From IMG/VR virus record IMGVR_UViG_3300033148_003591, positions 37,996 to 101,995 of that record: DNA of 64,000 nt, one strand, 5' to 3'. Every line of letters starts with the position of its first letter. Position 1 is the first letter of the stretch. The notes beneath the pieces were generated by a model. The model saw only the letters and a list, made by a program, of their open reading frames with translations, was not told where the DNA came from and ran no database searches. Origin of the DNA: a virus. This document shows positions 56,927 through 64,000 of the stretch, one piece after another. A program made the translations under genes and the position numbers.

Positions 56927-57208
56927 TTATAATTCATCTATATTTTCAAGTAACCAATCATAAGTGTCACATTTTGCTTTATCAATTTGATTATCTGGAA
57001 AATCTCCACCATAATCTTCAAGTAATTCATCAAGTCTATCTTTAGTATCTCCATATGTCCAAAGGTTTTTAAGAAATCTTTCTAATATTCTAACTTCTGC
57101 ATCTATTATTTTCCAATTCTCATCACCAAAATTGGAATATTCAGGGAGTTTTTTCCGTTCCGCATATAACTCTTTAATTTTCTTTTTTACTTGTGTATTA
57201 GTTCTCAT
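56927..57208 (-). CDS. Hypothetical acidic helical protein
   Basis: 93 residues, helical, with GDENWKIIDAEVRILERFLK and an acidic tail (DYGGDFPDNQ). GGAGG site. Unknown. Confidence 0.5.
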   Translation of the reverse strand: MRTNTQVKKKIKELYAERKKLPEYSNFGDENWKIIDAEVRILERFLKNLWTYGDTKDRLDELLEDYGGDFPDNQIDKAKCDTYDWLLENIDEL

Positions 57209-57228
57209 TGTCTCCTCCTATTTAATTA

Positions 57229-57876
57229 TCATAATTCAACACTAAAATAAAGAAGTCCTCTATCCTCTCCTTTATATCCTTTTCCTCCTCCTAATCCAAT
57301 TGAAGAATTTGGTAAATACTTCCAACTTGGCTTATAAGAAAATCCTAAATAACCACCCCTATTAGTTCCTATAACTTCACTCCTTATCTGCCATAATTTA
57401 GCGTATCTAATAGCTAATCCAGCTTCTAAACCAATATTATCTATACCAGAACCAACACCCTCAACAAAAAGTAAATGACTCATGAACCCATACGGCTTTA
57501 ATTTCTTACGTAATTCCTTAATATCCTCTACTTTAATAGGCTTTCCTAATACTCCTGTTCGCCAATCAGCATAATGTAAAAGACTGGAATTTTTAGGTTT
57601 TCTTAAAGCAGGGTCTTCATTTTTTGCTAATTCTTTCGGGTTTAAACGTAATGTAAACTCCTGTTCATAATTAAATAAATCTTTTCCAATTTCTACAGGC
57701 GTATTTTTAATACCTTTCCAATAAAATATACCAGCAACTAACGATAATATAATTACTATTGTTACCAATCCTTTCGGGTCTAATAAACCCATTCTTATCC
57801 ATGTTTGACACCAAGCACCTAAACCCCATTTGTTCCAAGATTTAGTAAATTCTTTTTTATCAAATTTAAGTATCAT
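57229..57876 (-). CDS. Membrane-anchored hypothetical protein
   Basis: 215 residues. Residues about 37-54 (GLVTIVIILSLVAGIFYW) cross the membrane; the C-terminal domain is Gly/Arg-rich with beta character (GLEAGLAIRYAKLWQ, GYLGFSYKPSWKYL, SIGLGGGKGYKG). Might be a periplasmic or outer-envelope part. No family recognised. Confidence 0.5.
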   Translation of the reverse strand: MILKFDKKEFTKSWNKWGLGAWCQTWIRMGLLDPKGLVTIVIILSLVAGIFYWKGIKNTPVEIGKDLFNYEQEFTLRLNPKELAKNEDPALRKPKNSSLLHYADWRTGVLGKPIKVEDIKELRKKLKPYGFMSHLLFVEGVGSGIDNIGLEAGLAIRYAKLWQIRSEVIGTNRGGYLGFSYKPSWKYLPNSSIGLGGGKGYKGEDRGLLYFSVEL

Positions 57877-57887
57877 GATTTAATCTC

Positions 57888-58100
57888 CTAACTTATATCT
57901 TTATAATTATCTGAATTTTGTTTTTCCACTAATTCATTTATTTGTATTTCGAGTTTTCTGATTTCTTTATATCTATTACAATACGCTATCCATTCAGGCG
58001 AATGTGATTGTAAATGTTCTCTTTTTAATCTCTCCATATTATAAAAACCATTAATCCTTAATTCTTTTCTACAATGTTTACATATAGCTTTTTCTATCAT
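57888..58100 (-). CDS. Small zinc-finger-like protein
   Basis: 70 residues, CKHCRKEL then H...H spacing (KREHLQSHSPEW), a possible C2H2-type finger, with a coiled-coil tail. AGGAG site. Unknown. Confidence 0.5.
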   Translation of the reverse strand: MIEKAICKHCRKELRINGFYNMERLKREHLQSHSPEWIAYCNRYKEIRKLEIQINELVEKQNSDNYKDIS

Positions 58101-58118
58101 TTTATTCCTCCTATATTA

Positions 58119-58253
58119 TTAAATTCTATCTTCTACTCGTAATCTTATAAATGCCTCACAATCCGCTAAACTACCCTGAAATAAACTTTCAGTGAAATCA
58201 CTATCATCATAAACTTCATATTCATCATCAAAATAAGGTCTAACTTTTAACAT
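58119..58253 (-). CDS. Very small acidic protein
   Basis: 44 residues, acidic (YFDDEYEVYDDSDF). Overlaps the end of the RuvB-like gene by 7 nt; GGAGG just before the ATG. Unknown. Confidence 0.45.
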   Translation of the reverse strand: MLKVRPYFDDEYEVYDDSDFTESLFQGSLADCEAFIRLRVEDRI

Positions 58254-59413
58254 TTTAATTCCTCCAATAGTTTAATACCACTTTGACTAATAATCCGCTT
58301 ATGTGGTCTTTCTAAATATCCTTCTTCAACTAAAAATGGTTCAAAGTCAGTTATATAATCATCAGTATTTACACCTGCTTGTTGTGATAATGCACTGGCT
58401 GACATTGTTTTAGGATATTTACTATTAAGTATTTGTAATATCTTAATATCCATTGCAGTTAATCCATTTTTAATTATCTTATAATTGGTAATTAATTTAT
58501 TAATATCTTTATTTATTCTATAATGTTTAAGCATGTGGATTGCTTTTCTTGGTTCATTCCGGCAATTTTCTGCGACAACTTCCACAGCTTGCTTATCAAA
58601 GTTTTCTTTTGGATATACTTGCTCAATATACTGGTTTAATATATTTACAATATCATTTTTATTGTACTTATCAAACATAATAGGATAATTTACTCTGCCT
58701 AAAAAATCACCATTACCACGCTTAATTAATAAATTCTTATTAATGGTGCATCCTATAAATATAAAGGGGCGTAAATTTTTATCACCCAATTTGAAATCCT
58801 CAATCATAGGATTCATAACTTTACATAATTCTGGTTTAACAGTATCAACTTCATCAACAAATAAAATACAATATTCTTTATCTGACTTGTAAAATACATT
58901 CATAGCATTTATTAATGTGTCCATTGTAATTTGTTTACCTATCATTTCTATCATTTCAGCATCGAGTTCTTTTTGTATTACTCTCGCAAGAGAAGTTTTA
59001 CCAACACCTGGTTTGGCATAAAAGAAAAAATGAAATATCTCACCCATTCTAATTCCTTGTAGTGCATCTTTAATTATTTCCTTGTTTAAATCCTGTCCGA
59101 TAAATTCATCAAATGTGTTAGGTCTAAACTTAAATTTATTTGTTTTTGCACCCTCATAATTTAATAAATTGGCTGTATTTAATCCTTCATCTTTTATTAC
59201 AACTTCCATAGGTGAGTTATCATTGTGGCAATTCTCATTAGTATCTTTTAAATATTCTTCTAAACTTAATCCGGCTCTTGTAATATCGGACACTAATTCT
59301 TTTGAGTTATTTGTTTTTGTTTCACCGCATACAATCCAAGTAATTAAACTCTTACCTGAAAAATATAAACCAACACAAATAACTAATATAAATAATAGAG
59401 TGATTATATCCAT
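58247..59413 (-). CDS. RuvB-like AAA+ ATPase with N-terminal membrane anchor
   Basis: 388 residues. Residues 3-28 form a hydrophobic helix (IITLLFILVICVGLYFSG), followed by a disordered linker to about residue 92. The ATPase begins FRPNTFDEFIGQDLNKEI, as in RuvB (LRP-x-x-L-x-x-(Y/F)-I-G-Q), with Walker A AKPGVGKTS at about 133-141, Walker B FVDEVD at 185-190 and sensor 1 GCTIN. The C-terminal winged helix (GLTAMDIKILQIL ... FEPFLVEEGYLERPHKRIIS) also matches RuvB. No RuvA was found. The anchor is highly unusual. Confidence 0.78.
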   Translation of the reverse strand: MDIITLLFILVICVGLYFSGKSLITWIVCGETKTNNSKELVSDITRAGLSLEEYLKDTNENCHNDNSPMEVVIKDEGLNTANLLNYEGAKTNKFKFRPNTFDEFIGQDLNKEIIKDALQGIRMGEIFHFFFYAKPGVGKTSLARVIQKELDAEMIEMIGKQITMDTLINAMNVFYKSDKEYCILFVDEVDTVKPELCKVMNPMIEDFKLGDKNLRPFIFIGCTINKNLLIKRGNGDFLGRVNYPIMFDKYNKNDIVNILNQYIEQVYPKENFDKQAVEVVAENCRNEPRKAIHMLKHYRINKDINKLITNYKIIKNGLTAMDIKILQILNSKYPKTMSASALSQQAGVNTDDYITDFEPFLVEEGYLERPHKRIISQSGIKLLEELKC

Positions 59414-59646
59414 TAACTTTTTTTCTCCGTTTTTGGTAAGTTAGGAATAGTCATAGGAGTAAATACACCTTCCCCTGTTTCTTTTTTGGACATAAAATTA
59501 CCATTGCATATATAGGCAAAACCATTACTAATTTTCCTAACTCTAACAGCACATAGTTCTTTATTGTCTTCTCCTTGAAATACATAACCATAAAACCAAT
59601 ACCAGCCAACTTTATTAGGAAATTCTTTTGTCCATTTATTTTCCAT
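59413..59646 (-). CDS. Small hypothetical protein
   Basis: 77 residues. WTKEFPNKVGWYWFYG and RKISNGFAYICNGNF give a beta-rich, aromatic pattern seen in small phage proteins. Start follows the basic protein gene. Its stop shares 1 nt with the RuvB-like start. Unknown. Confidence 0.5.
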   Translation of the reverse strand: MENKWTKEFPNKVGWYWFYGYVFQGEDNKELCAVRVRKISNGFAYICNGNFMSKKETGEGVFTPMTIPNLPKTEKKS

Positions 59647-59662
59647 AATATATCATCCTTCC

Positions 59663-59872
59663 TTATTGACACTGTACACAAACAAATGTTTTCTCACGTT
59701 CTTCTGTATATAAAGGTCTGTTTCGTTCATTAATTCTAAATGTTCTTAATTCACCGCACTTTCCTGTGCATCTCCATGTTACTGATGGTAAATGATGTAA
59801 GGTTGTATCTTCTTTGCGTTGTTTCTTAATTTTTTTATTCTTTTTCTTTTCAGCTTTTTGCTTTTTTCTCAT
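59663..59872 (-). CDS. Small basic zinc-ribbon protein
   Basis: 69 residues. Very basic first third (KKQKAEKKKNKKIKKQRK), then CTGKCGEL and CVQCQ, a zinc ribbon. May bind RNA or DNA. GGGAGG site; first gene after the promoter at 59898. Confidence 0.55.
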   Translation of the reverse strand: MRKKQKAEKKKNKKIKKQRKEDTTLHHLPSVTWRCTGKCGELRTFRINERNRPLYTEEREKTFVCVQCQ

Positions 59873-59897
59873 GGTATATTATTCCTCCCAACAATAA

Positions 59898-59926
59898 AGT
59901 ATATCATATCCCTTTTAAAATTGCAA
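59898..59926 (-). promoter_or_regulatory. Probable sigma70-like promoter
   Basis: - strand: TTGCAA (-35 at 59921-59926), 17-bp spacer, TGA then TATACT (-10 at 59898-59903). The -35 box is weaker than in the others, but the TGATATACT and the position 25 nt ahead of the zinc-ribbon gene fit. Confidence 0.6.
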
Positions 59927-59934
59927 ATTTATTT

Positions 59935-60024
59935 TTAATCATACATTCCATCTTTTCCATATTTAATCATAACAAGTATAGCAATAAAAAGAAATAAAAA
60001 CCAACAAGCTGCAAATATTTGCAT
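59935..60024 (-). CDS. 29-residue membrane peptide
   Basis: One hydrophobic helix (FAACWFLFLFIAILVMI) and a charged tail; GGAGG just before ATG 60024. Small but well supported by its ribosome site. Confidence 0.45.
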   Translation of the reverse strand: MQIFAACWFLFLFIAILVMIKYGKDGMYD

Positions 60025-60025
60025 T

Positions 60026-60268
60026 TTACTTTCCTCCTGCGGTTCTACCAAGTTCGGTAATTTTAATATTAAATTTTGTCATATCTTCATTCGCTGTAAC
60101 TTGTGCATATCCTTTATCTATTAAACTCTCCATTGCTTCTATTCTTTCTTCTAATCCGATATTATTAGGAATATCTTTACCATTTTTAAAAACAAATGCT
60201 TTAATAATTGCCCTCATTGTTTTTCGTTGACCTTCTGGTAAATCTTTTATTAACGGTTTACTTCTCAT
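60026..60268 (-). CDS. Small hypothetical protein, winged-helix-like
   Basis: 80 residues, helical then strand (RIEAMESLIDKGYAQVTANE, FNIKITELGR), like the wing of small DNA-binding domains, where a helix before a beta-hairpin ends with a Leu-Gly-Arg turn. Overlaps the deformylase gene by 4 nt. Confidence 0.5.
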   Translation of the reverse strand: MRSKPLIKDLPEGQRKTMRAIIKAFVFKNGKDIPNNIGLEERIEAMESLIDKGYAQVTANEDMTKFNIKITELGRTAGGK

Positions 60269-60690
60269 TTTACTTTCCTCCCTTTATCAACAATAGTTAT
60301 TCCTTGTAAATGGTCGTACTCATGCTGAAATATAATCGCTTTCATTCCTGTTACACCACCCTTTATTAATCTTCCTCCGGCATCTAAAAATTCAGCCCAT
60401 ATTTCCAAAGAACGCTCAACCATATATTCACCGTCTACACTTAAACAACCCTCTTTAATTTGTCCTTTACGCTCACCATATTTAGTGATTACAGGATTAT
60501 AAAACACTTCATCGGTTATAATAAACATCTGTGATAATATACCAATTTGAACACCAGCAAGACCGTAACCGCCATTTTCACGCATTACTTTACGCATAAG
60601 TTTTATTCTTCCACCTAAAAATGGTATTAAATATTGACTTACTGGCACAGATGGCGAAGATAATATTGTATCGGGATATTTTCTAAGCAT
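60265..60690 (-). CDS. def: Peptide deformylase
   Basis: 141 residues. All three motifs: GLAGVQIG (motif 1), EGCLS (motif 2, metal Cys) and QHEYDHLQG (motif 3, two metal His and catalytic Glu). Shorter than chromosomal deformylases (about 160-190), lacking the usual C-terminal tail. Removes the formyl group from new proteins; phage-encoded forms are known mostly from marine phages. Start follows the previous gene by one base. Confidence 0.88.
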   Translation of the reverse strand: MLRKYPDTILSSPSVPVSQYLIPFLGGRIKLMRKVMRENGGYGLAGVQIGILSQMFIITDEVFYNPVITKYGERKGQIKEGCLSVDGEYMVERSLEIWAEFLDAGGRLIKGGVTGMKAIIFQHEYDHLQGITIVDKGRKVK

Positions 60691-60691
60691 A

Positions 60692-60988
60692 TTAAGCCCT
60701 TTCTGATTCTGCTATTATTTGTCTTAACATATTAATCATTTCTCTTTCAGTATATTTAGTAGATACTAAACCTTCTTCAATTTCTTTACAAACTTCAACT
60801 AATTTATCATGCATATTCCAGCATTTAACTAATCGTTTTGCGTTGGCTTTAGATTCGTTCAAAGACATTTCTTCATTACTTCTATAAAGATATACCTCGC
60901 AAATATAATCTTTATCACTTCCAATAAGTTGTGTACCTCTATCACAATGAATATCTGACAAAAATATTTTCCCTTTTGTATGTTCCAT
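60692..60988 (-). CDS. Small phage protein of the MxHTKG family
   Basis: 98 residues. MEHTKGKIF at the start and SKANAKRLVKCWNMHDKLVEVC later (A-N-A-K-x-h-V-x-x-x-N-x-H-D-x-L) are seen in many phages. Function unknown; usually early-expressed. AGGAGA site. Confidence 0.6.
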   Translation of the reverse strand: MEHTKGKIFLSDIHCDRGTQLIGSDKDYICEVYLYRSNEEMSLNESKANAKRLVKCWNMHDKLVEVCKEIEEGLVSTKYTEREMINMLRQIIAESERA

Positions 60989-61004
60989 ATTATCTCTCCT
61001 TATA

Positions 61005-61094
61005 TTAATATTCTATTCCACATTTTTCGCAACATTCTATACCCAATATATCATCATATAACATATCTCCACCACACCAATAACATTTTTTCAT
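61005..61094 (-). CDS. 29-residue zinc-ribbon peptide
   Basis: Two CxxC pairs (CYWCGG and CEKCG) in 29 residues, with a weak AGGAA site. Likely binds one zinc. Unknown. Confidence 0.45.
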   Translation of the reverse strand: MKKCYWCGGDMLYDDILGIECCEKCGIEY

Positions 61095-61112
61095 TATTAT
61101 ACGTTCCTTATA

Positions 61113-61274
61113 TTAATATTCATCTACATTTTTACGATGTAAACCAACTCCAGCCCTTGCCGGATTAATAAAGTTCTTCATAATATGTTTATAATCAGTA
61201 ATGACTTGCTTATCTTTTTTCGCTTCCATTTCTGCCTTCAATCCTTCTTTTGTGGGTTTCTGTTTGTTGCTCAT
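61113..61274 (-). CDS. Small basic hypothetical protein
   Basis: 53 residues from ATG 61274 (GAGGAGG upstream; the longer in-frame reading overlaps the previous gene). Lys/Glu-rich start, then HIMKNFINPARAGVGLH. Unknown. Confidence 0.5.
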   Translation of the reverse strand: MSNKQKPTKEGLKAEMEAKKDKQVITDYKHIMKNFINPARAGVGLHRKNVDEY

Positions 61275-61299
61275 TTTATTTTTCCTCCTCTGGTTAATT

Positions 61300-61605
61300 T
61301 TAAATAATATCTTTATATTCTTGTGCTTCTTCATTATCAAACTTTGGCGGATTTTCTGCTGGTAAATTATCATATTCTGTCAGTTCTTCCGTTACATCCT
61401 CTCCGGCTTCTACTGCCAGCGTATCAGCTAACTCCTGTGTTTCTGTTTCCTTTTGTACTTTCATCCCCTGCAACATAGGCAATGCGTGAGGTACTCTTTT
61501 TCCTTTTGAATTTGTATAGAACGCCTTACCGCCTATTTTATTAGCCATTGAATATCTAACCCTCATTTTTGCCTGATATTTACTTTTTTTCTTTTCTTGA
61601 GACAT
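61300..61605 (-). CDS. Small hypothetical protein with disordered acidic tail
   Basis: 101 residues. Basic N-terminus (MSQEKKKSKYQAKMRVRYSM), a short KGKRVPHALPML core, and a long acidic, low-complexity C-terminus. GGAGG site. May bind nucleic acid or a host protein; unknown. Confidence 0.5.
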   Translation of the reverse strand: MSQEKKKSKYQAKMRVRYSMANKIGGKAFYTNSKGKRVPHALPMLQGMKVQKETETQELADTLAVEAGEDVTEELTEYDNLPAENPPKFDNEEAQEYKDII

Positions 61606-61630
61606 TATATATGCCCTCCTATGTTAAAGG

Positions 61631-62257
61631 TTAATAACTCAGATAAACACATCTTCCGCTTGATAATTCAAAATAATTGTCATTATTTAATAAATCACTT
61701 GCAAACGCTTCATAATCAAAATACTTTTCTACACTTTTGAAATTTTCAATAAAGTTTTCCGCTTCTTCTATTCCTAATTTTTCGGCTGTATCAAAAACCC
61801 CTCCTAATATACCCCTATCCCGATACGACAAATAATATTCATCAAATACCTCGTCAATCTCTTCGTTAGTTAATCCTATTTCATCTTGAATATATTGTCT
61901 TTCTTCTTGTATTACTTCCTCAAATAGTTTTTGATTTTCTTCTGATTCCAGCTTTTTAAAAATCGGCTCAATACCTTCAAGGATATATAAGCCTTGTTTA
62001 TATCTTACAGAACCCTTTGTTATTCCATGTCCTAAAGTATTTAACTGTTTATCCGCTTCAACTAATAACATTAATTCTTCTTTTAATAATACAGATTTTA
62101 TATCTTTCGGCAATTCTAAACTCCTACTAAAACAAGCACCTAATAAATGGATTCCTCCAAAATAATGTCCGCATTCAAATTTAGGTCTCTCAATATAATT
62201 GACAACATCTCTATCGTCACTATTTAATTCTTTAAAAATAAATAATGTTTTACCCAT
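61631..62257 (-). CDS. Possible ArdA-like antirestriction protein
   Basis: 208 residues, acidic. The end YFDYEAFASDLLNNDNYFEL resembles the C-terminal signature of ArdA (YFDYEA-F/Y-x-x-DL), which mimics DNA to block type I restriction enzymes. The N-terminal CFSRSLELP part does not match the usual ArdA start, so the link is tentative. Promoter at 62302 lies directly upstream. Confidence 0.4.
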   Translation of the reverse strand: MGKTLFIFKELNSDDRDVVNYIERPKFECGHYFGGIHLLGACFSRSLELPKDIKSVLLKEELMLLVEADKQLNTLGHGITKGSVRYKQGLYILEGIEPIFKKLESEENQKLFEEVIQEERQYIQDEIGLTNEEIDEVFDEYYLSYRDRGILGGVFDTAEKLGIEEAENFIENFKSVEKYFDYEAFASDLLNNDNYFELSSGRCVYLSY

Positions 62258-62301
62258 AATATTAATCCTCCTATGTTAAGGTTAATTTCCTGATATAGTC
62301 A

Positions 62302-62330
62302 AGTATACACTAAAAAATAAATTTTGTCAA
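62302..62330 (-). promoter_or_regulatory. Sigma70-like promoter
   Basis: - strand: CTTGACA (-35 at 62325-62330), 17-bp spacer, TATACT (-10 at 62302-62307). It lies between the barrel-like gene and the ArdA-like gene and drives the latter. Confidence 0.75.
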
Positions 62331-62337
62331 GCTCTGG

Positions 62338-62835
62338 TTAAAATTTAAACATAAAGCGACATTGAACACCTTTATCTTTTGTTATGCCTATTAAAGCCAT
62401 TTTGTGTTTTTTATTACTTTCCCAACCTATTGAAATTCCAAAGTCTTTTGAATAGTCTATTGTTTTACTATACACAGGGCTTATAGACTTACCATTATAA
62501 TAAAAACCCTCTAACTGTTTATGTTTAAATTTGTTAATACCTATTTCTGTTATTATAGAAAAATTATTATTTACTTTTCTACCTACTAATAAAGAAATCC
62601 CTGTACCATAACAAATGTTATTATAGTTAGGAAAATATTTTTTTGTTATGTAAGGCAAAAAATAAGATAGGCTTGTGCCATAAATTAGCTTATTATCTAC
62701 TTTCAAATAAGTTATGCCTATATTTGACTGTTTACCTTTTCCACCAACATTTAACCCTAAGTAATCTTGACAGTAAGACAATTGACAAGTAAGCACTACC
62801 ATAAGACTTAAAATTAAACACATAAACTTTTTCAT
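62338..62835 (-). CDS. Exported beta-barrel-like protein
   Basis: 165 residues. Clear signal peptide (KKFMCLILSLMVVLTCQL, cleavage near residue 22), then alternating strands (LGLNVGGKGKQ, IGITYLK, YGTGISLLVG) and a final aromatic residue (CRFMFKF), as in outer-membrane proteins. Perhaps changes the host surface to exclude other phages. Promoter at 62858. Role is inference. Confidence 0.55.
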   Translation of the reverse strand: MKKFMCLILSLMVVLTCQLSYCQDYLGLNVGGKGKQSNIGITYLKVDNKLIYGTSLSYFLPYITKKYFPNYNNICYGTGISLLVGRKVNNNFSIITEIGINKFKHKQLEGFYYNGKSISPVYSKTIDYSKDFGISIGWESNKKHKMALIGITKDKGVQCRFMFKF

Positions 62836-62857
62836 TCTTTAGCCTCCCATATTGTAT

Positions 62858-62886
62858 AGTTTACACTAAAATTTTTTATTTGTCAA
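62858..62886 (-). promoter_or_regulatory. Sigma70-like promoter for the exported protein
   Basis: - strand: ATTGACA (-35 at 62881-62886), 17-bp spacer, TAAACT (-10 at 62858-62863), about 23 nt before ATG 62835. Confidence 0.65.
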
Positions 62887-62934
62887 TAGCATATAGCGTT
62901 TTATTCAATGTAACATGTTTATCGTTTTTATTGT

Positions 62935-63270
62935 TTATATATATATAGTGATAATACATTTATTGTTATTCACGACTAAAATTAAGTCTATATCATTTAT
63001 ATATGGCACTCTATAACATGTTTTTATTATTTTATTATCTTGACTGTAATATTCAAAAACTTGTCTGGCTTCTAAAACTAAATTTTTAATATACAATAAC
63101 ACGGCTTTATTATCTATTAACCTATACTTTAAATTATCCAGACAATGCGTGCTATATTGCCATTTTAAGCCATTTAATTTATCAGTCAAGGCTTGTATAT
63201 GTGCCAGCGCATTATTAGGAAAGTATATCTTTTTATGGTATCTTAGCATGGTTATATTATCCTTTTTCAT
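62935..63270 (-). CDS. Small basic hypothetical protein
   Basis: 111 residues, with TDKLNGLKWQYSTHCLDN and YRVPYINDIDLILVV; loosely like DUF4258/RelE-type proteins (S-x-H-x-x-x-R/K-L-x-x-R), but weak. Alternative start at the second Met (MLRYHKK) fits the AAGGA spacing about as well. Unknown. Confidence 0.45.
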   Translation of the reverse strand: MKKDNITMLRYHKKIYFPNNALAHIQALTDKLNGLKWQYSTHCLDNLKYRLIDNKAVLLYIKNLVLEARQVFEYYSQDNKIIKTCYRVPYINDIDLILVVNNNKCIITIYI

Positions 63271-63277
63271 GGTTATG

Positions 63278-63409
63278 TTATACTCTTATTTCAATTTTAT
63301 AATTATTATTAATTTTACCGCTTTTTAAATGCTTTTCAATTGCTGTCTGTGCTAAATAAAAACTTTTATGTCTTGATATTACCTTATTCATACAAATAAC
63401 ATAATACAT
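63278..63409 (-). CDS. Very small basic protein
   Basis: 43 residues. GGAGGG before ATG 63409. Strand then helix (YYVICMNKVISRHKSFYL). Unknown. Confidence 0.45.
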   Translation of the reverse strand: MYYVICMNKVISRHKSFYLAQTAIEKHLKSGKINNNYKIEIRV

Positions 63410-63426
63410 TTATACCCTCCTATTGT

Positions 63427-63600
63427 TTATAAAACCTTATTCATTTTTATAAGATTTTTTTGTATATTTTGCAAGCGTTCCATATCGCATTTATACGCCT
63501 TGTCTATCAATTTAAGCTGTGCTTTTTTATGTCTTAAGGCTTTAAATAGTTTATTCATGCTTTCCAGCCGTTCTGCTTGTCTTTTGTCTTGTGAGTTCAT
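63427..63600 (-). CDS. Small basic coiled-coil protein
   Basis: 57 residues from ATG 63600 (AAGGCGG upstream). Basic helix (QAERLESMNKLFKALRHKKAQ). Unknown. Confidence 0.45.
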   Translation of the reverse strand: MNSQDKRQAERLESMNKLFKALRHKKAQLKLIDKAYKCDMERLQNIQKNLIKMNKVL

Positions 63601-63616
63601 AACATACCGCCTTATA

Positions 63617-63805
63617 TTAATGTTTAATAACAAATACACTTGCATTTTCATATAACCACAAAAAACTTTTCCATGAATTAAATGTTCGTTTTACTTTATA
63701 AATGGCATGCTCTTTATTATTAGCCGATACAATACTGTTATTCGCTTCTATTCTCTCGTTTATTCCTGTTAAATTGTTTGTATAGTATACTTTATAATGC
63801 TTCAT
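63617..63805 (-). CDS. Small hypothetical protein
   Basis: 62 residues from ATG 63805 (GGAGG upstream). Beta start (HYKVYYTNNLTGI), then a helix AIYKVKRTFNSWKSFLWL. Unknown. Confidence 0.45.
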   Translation of the reverse strand: MKHYKVYYTNNLTGINERIEANNSIVSANNKEHAIYKVKRTFNSWKSFLWLYENASVFVIKH

Positions 63806-63818
63806 TAAAAACCTCCTA

Positions 63819-63950
63819 TTATTTATCAAGCATTAATTTTTCTATTTGTGCGTTCCTTTTATTTACAACATTAACACCAAGTTTAGCAACATTAACGGCA
63901 ATAAATATGTAAACGAGTATTACAATAACTATGATAATAGACTTGTACAT
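63819..63950 (-). CDS. Small single-pass membrane protein
   Basis: 43 residues. N-terminal hydrophobic helix (SIIIVIVILVYIFIAVNV, about residues 4-21), then a charged tail. GGAGGG site ahead of ATG 63950. Its end overlaps no gene. The remaining 50 bases to the window edge show no gene. Confidence 0.5.
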   Translation of the reverse strand: MYKSIIIVIVILVYIFIAVNVAKLGVNVVNKRNAQIEKLMLDK

Positions 63951-64000
63951 TTTATACCCTCCCATATTTAGTTGATAATTTTTACACCTCATATATAGGC

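Noticed and set aside
1-64000. CRISPR array
   Set aside because: No regularly spaced repeats of 23-40 bp seen on either strand.
1-64000. Alternative genetic code (stop reassignment)
   Set aside because: TAA, TGA and TAG all end genes at good stop/start overlaps, and core enzymes have no internal stops.

Overview
The window is a strongly AT-rich, very densely packed stretch of the genome of a large tailed bacteriophage, lytic-looking but carrying a tyrosine recombinase. Virion tail genes lie on the + strand at the left end (1-3782). Almost everything else (about 4.6-64 kb) is on the - strand and reads leftward as long chains of genes that overlap by 1 nt (TAATG, TGATG) or 4 nt (ATGA). Gene starts have strong AGGAG-type ribosome sites. 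The early promoters are sigma70-like (TTGACA, 16-17 bp, usually TGnTATACT). The standard bacterial code fits, because TAA, TGA and TAG all end genes. The host cannot be named. A KdsA (Kdo-8-phosphate synthase) and a signal-peptide, beta-barrel-like protein point to a Gram-negative envelope, while promoters and SD sites argue against Bacteroidota.

Layout. 1-3.8 kb: tail hub/baseplate and fibre-like genes. 3.8-4.7 kb: a homing endonuclease with its own early promoter. 4.6-14.5 kb: a sugar/surface-modification island: DUF115-like protein, GT2-like transferase, SPASM radical SAM protein, a 1062-residue B12-radical SAM/GT2/capsule-transferase fusion, KdsA and a cupin. 14.5-37.6 kb: DNA metabolism: the two halves of a Rad50/SbcC ATPase as separate genes about 6.5 kb apart with the SbcD/Mre11 nuclease between them, ATP-dependent DNA ligase, T5 A1-like phosphoesterase, family B DNA polymerase, two ClpP-like proteases, DnaQ-like exonuclease, RecA, RuvC-like resolvase and primase-helicase. 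37.6-43.1 kb: SSB candidates, 5'-3' exonuclease, MazZ-like dNTP hydrolase, deoxyribosyltransferase-like protein and RNA ligase. 43.4-51.5 kb: MgtC/SapB, exported serine protease, HAD phosphatase, many very small genes, a PNK-like kinase, tyrosine recombinase and tRNA-His. 51.5-58.1 kb: an MFS/BT1-like transporter, an unknown protein with a Fic-like motif, a second B12-radical SAM protein and several membrane proteins. 58.1-64 kb: a membrane-anchored RuvB-like ATPase, peptide deformylase, an exported barrel-like protein and tiny genes.

The replication and repair set is nearly complete: polymerase, primase-helicase, ligase, RecA, SbcCD-like, RuvB/RuvC-like, flap exonuclease. It recalls T5-type phages (A1-like and flap-exonuclease genes, leftward early genes). 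At least seven HNH homing endonucleases sit directly behind, and usually overlap the stop codon of, a conserved gene. RNA ligase, PNK-like kinase, tRNA-His and peptide deformylase suggest protection of the translation system.

The most unusual content is the glycan-like island with its three-enzyme fusion, followed by the split Rad50, the membrane-anchored RuvB-like ATPase, and the transporter/B12-radical SAM/membrane cluster. All functions are read from motifs by eye; no database search was made.
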